64,000 nt of DNA from Harmothoe impar (lineage: Eukaryota > Annelida > Polychaeta > Phyllodocida > Polynoidae): the NCBI GenBank assembly GCA_947462335.1, contig OX381709.1:40604904-40668903 (forward strand), given 5' to 3'. Within the stretch, counting starts at the first letter, position 1. Every line of letters begins with the position of its first letter. Made by a program: the position numbers and the translations under genes. Below are positions 52,070 to 61,000 of the stretch, piece after piece. Below the pieces are notes generated by a model that saw only the letters and a program-made list of their open reading frames with translations, had not been told where the DNA came from and made no database searches.

Positions 52070-53413
52070 TTAGTATTCCGAGGTGATCTCCCTGGCCTGG
52101 GAAATGGAGAAGGTAGCTGGAGACACCATGTACAACAGACAGATGACGGGCTTAGGAAGATTCTTGGAGAATCGCATGTGCAATCTTGTGTTTCCCCGAC
52201 GAATGGCCGAAAACTGGTGTGCTCTCACGTCCATCTCACCTTGCATGTTGAACGCCCAAATGGTTGTCCCTTTCAGGAAGACGTCCTGACTGATGCCGTT
52301 CCCCTTGTTGCCTGTGGCCTGTTGCAGTGCAGCATAGACTTCTGCATACCGATTCTCTCCAAAGTCCGGCTCAAATGGACTCGCTGGAATACTTTGGCCA
52401 CCCACCTCGAGGGACATGTAGTTGCAGTCACAGTGTTGGAAATTGTAGGGGTTAGCAGTCATCTTGCCCGAGTAGCCGGCAGCGTCTATGAACATGGCGA
52501 GAGTGAGCGCCGGAACACGATCGGCCAGTATCGAGTTGATGGTGAACTGGTTCACGTTGGCTGGAATGATCGTGGACCGGACTGAAGTGCGAGGGTATGC
52601 ATACAGGGCATTTTCCCGCTTCAGCTGCTCTGCATGAGCAATCACTACTTCAGGTCTGGGTTCAATTAAGCAGATATTCAAGTACATGCTCTCAATACAG
52701 AGTTTGTACTTGGTGGTATCTGAACCGGCAAGAAGCCTGAAGCTGTCTGAGGCCTGATGGAAGACCAGGTTCATTGAAATTCCGTCCAATAAAAATCTAT
52801 CGGCACCGTCGAAGAACCCCACATGCAAGGGGCCAACGAATGTCACGGGTTTACCCCCCTTGGTCGCTTCAAACCGATCCAACAGTCCTCCGTTCACTTT
52901 TGATGTCGCTCCAGGGTCTGTTGTTCCAACAGAGCCCTCAGTGTCGGGATAGTATCCGCTCTGCATGCCGACCGTTTCCTTGTATTCCTTGTTCTCAAAC
53001 ACCAGGGTGTCCAGATAGCATTTGAACGGATAGTTGGAACCTACATCCGGGTTCAGATTCAACCCATTGTACGTCACGTCCACTTGTGAAAAGACTGATG
53101 TCAATGGTTTGTTGGTCAGGGCTACCTTGTCTGCCTCAGTCACCTCACTCTCGTCTGGTTTCTGGATCTTCATTGTCACGACCATGGTTGAGCGGCTCGT
53201 GTCAATGTAAGCCCCAGAATTTCCCTCTAATCGGAACGTAATGGGACTGGCATGGGTGATGGCAGACTTGGGATAGATTCGGTGACAATGTTCTTGAAGC
53301 ACTGCTGTATCCATGGGAATCTTCTCAAACAAACGCAAGCGGGAACTGCAACCTTCATCTACGTTTGATAGCTTGTATCTCATCATCTTGAAGCCGGTGT
53401 GCTGTACGTTCAC
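52070..53413 (-). CDS. Polinton major capsid protein, double jelly-roll
   Basis: The 447 residues read like Polinton/adintovirus hexon-type capsid proteins. An N-terminal region has SSRLRLFEKIPMDTAV and PITFRLEGNSGAYID. It is followed by strand-rich text with the conserved PLTSVFSQVDVTYNGLNLNP (a Polinton capsid hallmark around 'F.qv.v.lng') and YPFKCYLDTLVF, then RFLLDGISMNLVFHQASD..F and the second roll (SIPASPFEPDFG). Forms trimeric capsomers of an icosahedral shell (family knowledge). The frame is complete and immediately follows the basic core-like gene by 4 bp. Call made from motif memory; a profile search would confirm it. Confidence 0.88.
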   Translation of the reverse strand: MNVQHTGFKMMRYKLSNVDEGCSSRLRLFEKIPMDTAVLQEHCHRIYPKSAITHASPITFRLEGNSGAYIDTSRSTMVVTMKIQKPDESEVTEADKVALTNKPLTSVFSQVDVTYNGLNLNPDVGSNYPFKCYLDTLVFENKEYKETVGMQSGYYPDTEGSVGTTDPGATSKVNGGLLDRFEATKGGKPVTFVGPLHVGFFDGADRFLLDGISMNLVFHQASDSFRLLAGSDTTKYKLCIESMYLNICLIEPRPEVVIAHAEQLKRENALYAYPRTSVRSTIIPANVNQFTINSILADRVPALTLAMFIDAAGYSGKMTANPYNFQHCDCNYMSLEVGGQSIPASPFEPDFGENRYAEVYAALQQATGNKGNGISQDVFLKGTTIWAFNMQGEMDVRAHQFSAIRRGNTRLHMRFSKNLPKPVICLLYMVSPATFSISQAREITSEY

Positions 53414-53417
53414 GAAA

Positions 53418-53861
53418 TTACTTGGACTTCTTTCCTGAAGAACGGCGTGAACTAGACTGACGGCCTCTGGCAGTGCTTAGTCTCTTTATAGTCTGTTTAG
53501 CAGTGGCTTGTTTGCGACTAGCCTTTTTCTTCTTGTTACTACCGCTAGACGGCTTCCGCCGTCCATTCTCACTCACCGCAGCAACGTCAAATGAAATGTC
53601 TGATACTGTCTGCACACCGTCTCCCATCTTCTCCCTCTCTTTCACCCGGTCTAGGTTCTCCCGCACAGGTGATGAAAGCTCCTGCTTCTTAGTCTTTATG
53701 ATCTGTCCTTTCGAATCCTTGTGATTCATGCCCGGAGTGTTAATCACTCTGAACCGATCAGCTGATATTCCTGGTTGAATGACAATGTCTTTTTTCTTGT
53801 CGTTAGGTTGATTGATATCCTTCCAGGCCGAAAGCTGTATCCCCAGTGGTACAAGCGGCAT
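53418..53861 (-). CDS. basic, disordered core-like protein
   Basis: 147 residues. The N-terminus is short and hydrophobic (PLVPLGIQLSAWKDI); the C-terminal half is Lys/Arg/Ser rich (SNKKKKASRKQATAKQTIKR, ending RRSSGKKSK). Adenoviruses and adintoviruses encode small basic virion core proteins that condense DNA, and its position between penton and major capsid genes fits that role. This is inference from composition and place; no sequence family recognised. Confidence 0.6.
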   Translation of the reverse strand: MPLVPLGIQLSAWKDINQPNDKKKDIVIQPGISADRFRVINTPGMNHKDSKGQIIKTKKQELSSPVRENLDRVKEREKMGDGVQTVSDISFDVAAVSENGRRKPSSGSNKKKKASRKQATAKQTIKRLSTARGRQSSSRRSSGKKSK

Positions 53862-53888
53862 ACTGACGGTGATCTATCTGTTGTTGAT

Positions 53889-54326
53889 CTATGCACACTG
53901 TCTAATGTGTAGTGTACAGAAGCTCTTTCCGTTGTCAAGTGACGGGATGCTGCCGTCTGCATGTCTTAAGTAGATGTGGAGGGAAGTGAGCCTCTCAACC
54001 ACAGAGGTCATGTAAAGTGGGTTTGGAAACGACATTATGCTCCCGACACAGTCTTTCAGTCTGACTGTGCCGAGAATGCTACTTTCAGTTCCATTCACAA
54101 CAGAAGCATCCACCTCATCACAACAAATGTGAATGATCTTGGAGGCTGGCAATGTACCCAACTTACCAGCATTCTTGTCAGTGTTGATGTAAAAGTCAAT
54201 CAGTCCGATTTCCCAACCGTATTCCTGACTGAGGTATCTGGGGTTGGGCAGCTGTACAGTGAAATCATTCCAGCTATTGTTAGCATTGTATTCTAAACTG
54301 TCAGCTGAGGACAGAAACAGATACAT
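53889..54326 (-). CDS. Polinton minor capsid (penton-type) protein, single jelly-roll
   Basis: 145 residues starting MYLFLSSADSLEYNANNSWN, with FTVQLPNPRYL and WEIGLIDFYIN. The 'F.v.Lp....l...weVgL.d' pattern is the usual start of Polinton penton proteins. The rest alternates strands and loops (IHICCDEVDASVVNG; RLTSLHIYLRHADGS). It would occupy five-fold vertices. Somewhat short, but open and complete. Confidence 0.82.
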   Translation of the reverse strand: MYLFLSSADSLEYNANNSWNDFTVQLPNPRYLSQEYGWEIGLIDFYINTDKNAGKLGTLPASKIIHICCDEVDASVVNGTESSILGTVRLKDCVGSIMSFPNPLYMTSVVERLTSLHIYLRHADGSIPSLDNGKSFCTLHIRQCA

Positions 54327-54348
54327 GATGACTGAAGGGACGATGAAA

Positions 54349-55599
54349 CTAGTTCTGATCAGGATCTGTCAGCTCGTCCTCTTTTATCCAGGAGTTGTAT
54401 TTGGGACCGAAGCCAATCCAGCTGACCAAGGCTTCCACTCTCCTATTTCTCCCAGACCCCACGGTACGCTTTTTCAATATCTCATCCACCTCAAATATTT
54501 CGTCTGCATCACCTAGCTCTCCCACTTTCTGCATCTCCTCTCTGTAGAACCATCCGCCCACCGGTTCATTCTCCCAGCTCTTCACTTTGTACGTCTGGAA
54601 ACCCTGGTTCATTCGACGGTGAGTCACAGTGTAAATCCTTCTGCTCCAGGATTCATCGTAACTACGATGGAAGACACCGGTGAGGTAGGACATACGAATC
54701 CGATCCCCTAGTTCGAACTCGTATGGTAGTGTATGAGGTCCAGTTCTAGTAGCGTGATCGTTCTCTAGGTATTGACGTCGCCACAGTTCTGGGGTTTCTA
54801 ATACACACATTGCATTTAGTGGGGTTGTACCAATGGTCCTGTGCTCAGAGTTGTTGTATGCATCCGTGAGTTCTTGAAGATGTGACACCCAATCAAAACT
54901 GTTTCTAGCCTTGATGAGTCTAGCTATTCTAAGACGGAGAGTACGTATGACCCGTTCTGCATAGTTGGCCTTGGTCTCGTTCTTACTGACATAATGCTTG
55001 ATCCCCTTACTCTTGAAATAGTCTTTCATGGTCCGGTTAAGAAATTCGGATCCAGAATCACTCCTTACCTTAAGTGGTAGGGAGTTGTACTTGAAGATGT
55101 CCTCAAAGGCCTCTTTCACATCTTGGCCCTTCACTGCAACCAGAGGGCGTGTGTATAAGAATCTAGTAAAAATATCTATGGCAACTAGAATGTAGCCATA
55201 ACCATTGTTACTCTCTCTGTAGTAGGTCATGTTCAAGCAATCCACATCGAGCACCGCATCCTTCTCATTGACGATTACGCGGGGTCGGGGGAAATGCTTT
55301 CTGGCAGGTTGAAACAAGCTGTAGGACGGTTGTCTCTGCATCCATTCTCGGATCCGCTTCAAGGAAATAGTGTATCTTCCTTCTCTCCTTACTGTCCGAT
55401 ATATGGCACTCGCTCCACCATAGGCACCTGGATTATCTCTGTCATAGTATACTGTTCTGAGATATTCGTCCAACTGCTTATCTGTCTCGGGTTTGGGTGG
55501 TCTGGTGAGAGTGGTTGGAACTGCACCTTTTCCCAATCCTCCTAAATGCAGTGGTTGTTGTGGATGAACCGGCGACTCGGGATCTAGTTGGACTTCCAT
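54349..55599 (-). CDS. Polinton integrase, DDE core plus chromodomain
   Basis: Inserts the element's DNA ends into host DNA. The 416 residues have an N-terminal helical region in place of a classic HHCC zinc site (YYDRDNPGAYGGASAIYRTV). The catalytic core has D120 (VLDVDCLNM), D181 (VRSDSGSEF) and E215 (NYAERVIRTLR), with 33 residues between the last two, and the AYNNSEHRTIGTTPLNAM segment typical of this integrase group. A C-terminal chromodomain spans about 365-412 (FEVDEILKK...VSWIGFGPKYNSWIKEDEL), with the aromatic positions for methyl-lysine binding largely present. All three catalytic residues are intact. It overlaps the next gene's end by 16 bp. Confidence 0.93.
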   Translation of the reverse strand: MEVQLDPESPVHPQQPLHLGGLGKGAVPTTLTRPPKPETDKQLDEYLRTVYYDRDNPGAYGGASAIYRTVRREGRYTISLKRIREWMQRQPSYSLFQPARKHFPRPRVIVNEKDAVLDVDCLNMTYYRESNNGYGYILVAIDIFTRFLYTRPLVAVKGQDVKEAFEDIFKYNSLPLKVRSDSGSEFLNRTMKDYFKSKGIKHYVSKNETKANYAERVIRTLRLRIARLIKARNSFDWVSHLQELTDAYNNSEHRTIGTTPLNAMCVLETPELWRRQYLENDHATRTGPHTLPYEFELGDRIRMSYLTGVFHRSYDESWSRRIYTVTHRRMNQGFQTYKVKSWENEPVGGWFYREEMQKVGELGDADEIFEVDEILKKRTVGSGRNRRVEALVSWIGFGPKYNSWIKEDELTDPDQN

Positions 55600-56561
55600 C
55601 CCGTACGCCAGGGATCTTCCTTTTGGGAAGATCTGAGAACACGTCCTCTGTTTATGTCTTTACCGTTATTGCCAACTTTAGGTGGTTTACCAGTCTTTTT
55701 CGACTTTACACCGTGACTAGCACCATCATCGTCAGACAGACCCGCTTCCGCTTCCGCTTCCGTTTCCGCTTCCGCTTCCGCCGCTTTCGTCTCCGACTGT
55801 AAAGCAGTCGGAGAGTGTTGTTTTGTTTTCTGTTGTTTTGTTTTGTTTTGTTTTGTCACACTTTTGCCACCGTCTTGTCTTTGTTTCTTGACTGACTGCT
55901 GATCAATATCTGTATTCTGTCTCTTTGCAGGTACACCAGGTGGTGGCAGAGGATGAGATGCCTGAGCAAGAAGAGAGGCGGCCGGAACAGATTTACCCTC
56001 GGCTAGACGTTGGAGGAGATGGGGAGGAAGCTGATGGAGCTGGACTCTCGGCTCCTGCACGCCCCCCTCCACCGACCTTCTTCCGGTTACCAACGGTGCA
56101 GAACCCTTTTCCTTTACCAAAACCGTTGACTGACCGCCGTCCTGAGGAGAAGACGGATGATCTGCCTCCGCCTTACTCCGAATCCTCTGCCATACTAGAC
56201 GAGAATGTGGCTTCTGGGGACTCAGTGCCTTCCCGTCCTTCACCACATCAGACAGAACCTCTTCCTGACTCACAGCCTTCTCCAGTTCTCCCGGCGTTGC
56301 TGTCGCCGTAGCCGTCACATTTGTCTCCTGACTGGCTCCGGGCGAAGATGTTAACTCCTCCAGGACCCCTTTCTCAGAAGAGTCAGACACCAGTACCTCA
56401 GATGCTGAAGAGGATACTGGAGGACGAACAGAATCGCCTGGGGTCTGTGCAGCGGGTGGCTCGGCGATGGCGGCGCCGGTCACTGGAGACTTAGTCTCGG
56501 TGAGTTTAGACTTTGATATCCTACTAAATTCTTCAAACGGTATTGTGATATACTTTTTCAT
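55584..56561 (-). CDS. low-complexity Polinton protein of unknown function
   Basis: 325 residues starting MKKYITIPFEEFSRI, a start I associate with a conserved Polinton accessory protein, though I cannot name its function. The middle is Pro/Ser/Glu rich and disordered. Near the end is a run of Glu-Ala dipeptides (55741-55790, from CTTCCG repeats on +) and a Lys/Gln run (KQNKTKQQKTKQ). The C-terminus is basic with RSSQKEDPWRTGWKSN. A scaffold or capsid-cement role is possible. Overlaps the integrase start and sits 7 bp after the next upstream gene. Confidence 0.65.
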   Translation of the reverse strand: MKKYITIPFEEFSRISKSKLTETKSPVTGAAIAEPPAAQTPGDSVRPPVSSSASEVLVSDSSEKGVLEELTSSPGASQETNVTATATATPGELEKAVSQEEVLSDVVKDGKALSPQKPHSRLVWQRIRSKAEADHPSSPQDGGQSTVLVKEKGSAPLVTGRRSVEGGVQEPRVQLHQLPPHLLQRLAEGKSVPAASLLAQASHPLPPPGVPAKRQNTDIDQQSVKKQRQDGGKSVTKQNKTKQQKTKQHSPTALQSETKAAEAEAETEAEAEAGLSDDDGASHGVKSKKTGKPPKVGNNGKDINRGRVLRSSQKEDPWRTGWKSN

Positions 56562-56568
56562 GTTGATG

Positions 56569-56946
56569 CTATTTTGACATCACCCTCTTCAGCTGGTTTT
56601 TCACGCTCACTATCAGTAGGAACACCTTAAGAGCAGCACGTTGAATGATCTTGAGACGCTGTGTCACACTGATGCTGAAGTCAGCAATGGCATGGAAGAT
56701 CTTCCTTGACTTGGCAATGAGGGCTTTTGTTTTCTTCCCGACAGGTAGACGCAGGATGTTTAACATCACTTCGGTGATGCAATTGACTTGATGATCGTTA
56801 GCAGTGACTAATAGAGCTTCTCCTTGCAGGCGATCGGCACTGATTAACACTCGCAGGAAAGCTTCACACTTACGGAGTCTAGCTGATGACATGTCGCTAC
56901 GGTCCCACCTTGACAGAGGATGCCCTTCAACTGACGCCCATCTCAC
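56569..56946 (-). CDS. small conserved Polinton ORF (helical, basic)
   Basis: 125 residues. The core LRKCEAFLRVLI...ITEVMLNILRLPVGKKTKAL matches a small protein found repeatedly in Polintons and adintoviruses (cysteine, then 'E..lNil.g..pl....k.kL'). The last 50 residues are amphipathic and basic. Related proteins are thought to act at membranes or in the virion core. The first 18 residues may be untranslated, since a second ATG (MSSARLRKC) fits the family start better. Confidence 0.6.
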   Translation of the reverse strand: MRWASVEGHPLSRWDRSDMSSARLRKCEAFLRVLISADRLQGEALLVTANDHQVNCITEVMLNILRLPVGKKTKALIAKSRKIFHAIADFSISVTQRLKIIQRAALKVFLLIVSVKNQLKRVMSK

Positions 56947-56980
56947 AGTGTCAGACGTATTTATGTCAAGATTGTGTTCA

Positions 56981-57790
56981 TTACAAATAGCTGACCAGAT
57001 CCTCTCCTGGAAATATATTGGTGTGTATCTGTGCCTTCAACCTAGGTGGGTCTCTCGGATCGATCACGTGGGCAGGATGGAGAGAAATGACTTGATAGCC
57101 ATATTTCTTTTGCATCACACAATCTTTATAGCTCTGTTTCAGCACGTCTCCCAGCCCAGTCTGTTTAGCCAAGACACCAATCTGCCCTACATCTCGGGGG
57201 TTGCATAGGACAAAGAAATAGTGTATGTTCATTGAAATATTGCGTGAACACTTGCCTTGACTGTATAGATTCTGGGTGATGTATATGCACGAGATCTTTT
57301 TATGATGAGAAAACTTGGTGAACACCATTTGTATGCTACTATCTTTGACGACAGTTTCCATCAAATCATCCAGTATCAATAGTGTATGCTCCTCCCCATT
57401 TGTAAAGACGTCCAGGTCCTCTTCTGTAGGCACTCCCCTGTGGAACACAATGCCTGGTACAGTCCTCCGCATCTCATCATAAATGGGTTGATTCACAGAC
57501 ATGCAGTACATGACTTTATGGACAGGCGACCTATACAAAGTGTTCCTGTGAGCGAGTATTCGGTGCACCAAGGTTGTTTTACCGCTGCCACTCACCCCAG
57601 AAATACATGCTGCTGATGGGGCTTGCAGACCAGGGAATACGGGGCCCTCCACTTCTTCAATGTAATGATCCATGACAGTCCTATGATATGAAACGACTGT
57701 GTGCACGATACAACGATCTTCTCTTTCCAAAGTCCCAAATACTATTAAACCCCTGTCTTCCAAATCTACTGTCTTATAGGGGTCACACAT
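56981..57790 (-). CDS. Polinton DNA-packaging ATPase (FtsK/HerA-A32 type)
   Basis: 269 residues. Walker A is GVSGSGKTT (residues 65-73); Walker B is TLLILDDLM (about 136-144). The sensor segment CIYITQNLYSQGKCSRNISM is followed by YFFVLCNPRDVGQI, the signature order of Polinton/A32 ATPases. It drives genome packaging into the capsid (family knowledge). Complete and open. Confidence 0.92.
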   Translation of the reverse strand: MCDPYKTVDLEDRGLIVFGTLEREDRCIVHTVVSYHRTVMDHYIEEVEGPVFPGLQAPSAACISGVSGSGKTTLVHRILAHRNTLYRSPVHKVMYCMSVNQPIYDEMRRTVPGIVFHRGVPTEEDLDVFTNGEEHTLLILDDLMETVVKDSSIQMVFTKFSHHKKISCIYITQNLYSQGKCSRNISMNIHYFFVLCNPRDVGQIGVLAKQTGLGDVLKQSYKDCVMQKKYGYQVISLHPAHVIDPRDPPRLKAQIHTNIFPGEDLVSYL

Positions 57791-58011
57791 ATGAAACTGG
57801 ATCTGTTACAGAGAATCATATTGAATAAGGAGAGCCATGTATTGAAATGAAACAGAAAACAGATTTCACACAGTCAAGTTTTATTTATATTCATCACAGT
57901 ATAGAGCCTACTATATACACATTGTTACTTACAAGGTATCACATTGATGCTTTTTACAACATATACATGACCATAACAATATATGCACCAACCAAAGTAC
58001 GCTCTAGTACT
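57791..58011. other. short spacer between ATPase and polymerase
   Basis: 221 bp, AT-rich, no coding potential. Contains TACTTCAGCC and a TTTTATTTATATT string, possible polyadenylation for the polymerase transcript read on - (AATATAAATAAAAC). Confidence 0.5.
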
Positions 58012-61000
58012 TCAGCCATTCATGAACACCTCATCCCTCATTTTTCTATGCCAGAAGACACTCATAAAGTCATGACCAGGAAAGCTGCTGGGACAAGTGA
58101 TTTCAGCCATCCCTTCAGAAAGGGCACAGGTGAAATAACTGTTCCAAGAATGTCCTGGATGTACAATCATACGCTCCCCGACGTCCCTCAACTCCTTCAC
58201 CAACTCTGCTTTCATCTGATCTATTTTCAACTGCACCACCTCTTCCATCACCCCTTCTCTCCTTGCATACCAACATTGCTTCACCACGATCCTGGAAGCA
58301 AACCGATATATGTGTTGGGCTTTGGTGCTGCTTTGAATGAGGTAGATCAGTTGCCAGGGGCTATTGTTTGCCACTGCCATCTCATAGAAGAATAAGTGGG
58401 CACAACTGGTGAATTCTTTGTTCTCCTTGACAAGTTTGCATCGATAGTCATTAGACAACCGGTGGACTCTCTTCCTGAGGACAAATGTATTATGGTTTTC
58501 CCAGGGGTCTAAGACGATATGCAAGGGGGTAGTGTCTACATGATTTTCCTTGACATGCCTTTTTACATACAAGTATGTGAAACCTCTCTTTCTCTGTGAA
58601 TATGTCATGATGGTGTTGTTCCTGACACGGAAGCCAATGTTAATCACAGTACCACATATCTGTCGATATAAAACGTCTTCATAATAATGTCTAGGATTCA
58701 CAATGGCTCTTTTCTGTACACCCTTTGCTTTGACAATCTCTTTTCCATCAGTATTGGCAAGATAGTATAATTTCGGGTTGGGAGCAATCAATTCTGTACC
58801 ACTTGCCTCTTCTTTGAAAACCCCTGGTGCTCTCTTGTCAAAAAGACGGTGCTCAGCACAACACTCGCGAGGGACAAGGTAGTCAACCCCCTCAATTTCA
58901 ACCTCACAACGTGTGAGCTGATGCTCGTACATCAGAGCAGCTTCAGGTTTAATCACCTCAGCTAACGAGGCTTCGCTAATTGCAAAATAAAGGGAATCGG
59001 TGTCGCAGTGTGTTAGTTCAAAATCTGCCCTCGATACACACACATCTAGAAAGTCATAGTAATATTGTAGCAGTCTCAGCTTCGCTATTTGCAGTACGGT
59101 AAAGGCCAACTGTATGGGCATGTTCAACGCTATGGCCCTCTTGTTCATCTCTACTTCATACATGTTTTCAGGAAGTTCTGATAGATTCTTGAACAGTGGG
59201 TCGTTGACAGCCAAGTGTGCATCGTGTTCACCCCATATATATTTGACATTTGTGTGTTTTGTCTTGTCTAGGAGAAGAGACCCATATGCCGAGTTGCCGA
59301 GGACCTTATACGTCTCAGCCAAGATTGCTTTGTCAGGGTCAACATCCCCTTCACGTCGGGCCTTGGTAACAAAGTCGACGAAAGGAGTGAAACAGTGATC
59401 GAATCTGTATTCTACTACCTCATATATATTGGTTATCACCATACCTTTATTCAGGTACCACCTAAGTAGATCAGTTCCCAAGAATACCTTTGTTGCCCGT
59501 AACCCTCCAACCAGCAACCTCTTACTGGATTCAAACTTTCCATCAGTGGTCTCCCTGATGTAATTCTGCATCGTAGGCCCCCAATCATCGTAATGGACTT
59601 CGGTATTACAGAACAAGGGAGCCATTTCGAAAAAGTACTCATGTGGTGTCATACCTTCCTTTTCATAACCGTCTGGCCACTGTTCCGGCACCTCAATGTC
59701 GACCTGAACCATCCCTTCTAATTCACCAGACTGGATACCGTCTTTGATCATATTTTCAGACACGGTTTTGGTATGATTACAAAAGAAATTTGGAATCAAT
59801 TCACTGATTTGGTCATATCCATATCCGGTGGTCAGATTATCGCGTTTCCATTCACATTCATATATGACTAATAACTCAATATTCATACTTCTGATATAGG
59901 CCTCCCGTGCCTCTGTTCTACGCTTTCTGGCTTCCATCAACTTCCGTGACTTTTCTGGCCAATTTCCCAGACCCTCTCCTCCAAAGAAGCGACAGACATT
60001 TTCGTCGTGACCGTGATAGTAGCATCCATGGAATTCATACCCTCTACGTATGTCTCCGTCTAGACAAAACCCATCTAACCTGAAAGGTCCCACAGGAAAT
60101 TCTTTGCCACTGTTCAGTTTGTGCTGAATGTGGATTCCTTTGGTGTTCATAATCCATTGCATCCAGACATACATATCCAGGTGCTTGAATCTGGCTTCAG
60201 GGAAGAAACCATTTTCCGCCTTCCTACGCACCGGAAATCCGACAGGCATTTTCTGGTTCAAAGCATATAAGTAAAGAGCATTAGCATCATGTCCGATTAT
60301 TCGCTTAGCAACCTTCTTCTCATTTCCTCTAATGAGAGTTTCACCCACCTTCACGTGACGTTTAAAAATGATGCTAGGACCTCCAAAGGAACATATTTTG
60401 AATTTCCAATGCAGGTCAGAATCACAGGCCTCAAAACTAGAGAATTGTTTGTTGGTACCTTTTACACTGTCAAACAGCATCTTCCTTGCCACACCAGGAG
60501 CAGAAACTGCAATTTTGAATAGATCGACTTTGATGTTTACGTAATACCGAAGCATTTTCTCAGCCGCTTCAACAAAAGGAGCCGTATCTAAATTGGCATA
60601 GTAAGTAAGGAATTCACTGAAGCGTTGCATGTTACCCTGTATCCAAACCATTTCCAGTTCTCTGTAATTTTGTGCTCCTGTGAAGGGCTGAGGACCATGT
60701 CTGCCCCCTGCAACCCACTCGGCATGATCCACTTCCAATACATTGGCCTTCTTCAATTCGGAGTAGAATGAATCATAGGGTGGAAGTTCTGGGTGATCCA
60801 ATTTCTCTGCACTATCGAACCACTCATAAGGGAAGTAAGATTTGCGTGATTCAGTGTCATATGCTTTTAGGAATTTTGAGTAGCTACATCCAGCTGCCAA
60901 AAAGTTACTCACGTCCAGAAATTTGAATTTTGAGGTTGTGATGGCAGTGTATTGATTACACTTCTTGATCATGCATTTCATCTCAGTAGCCAAAGCAAAG

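Noticed and set aside
52010..52585. 191-codon plus-strand frame over the capsid gene
   Set aside because: It is the reverse-strand shadow of the major capsid gene and has no domain of its own.
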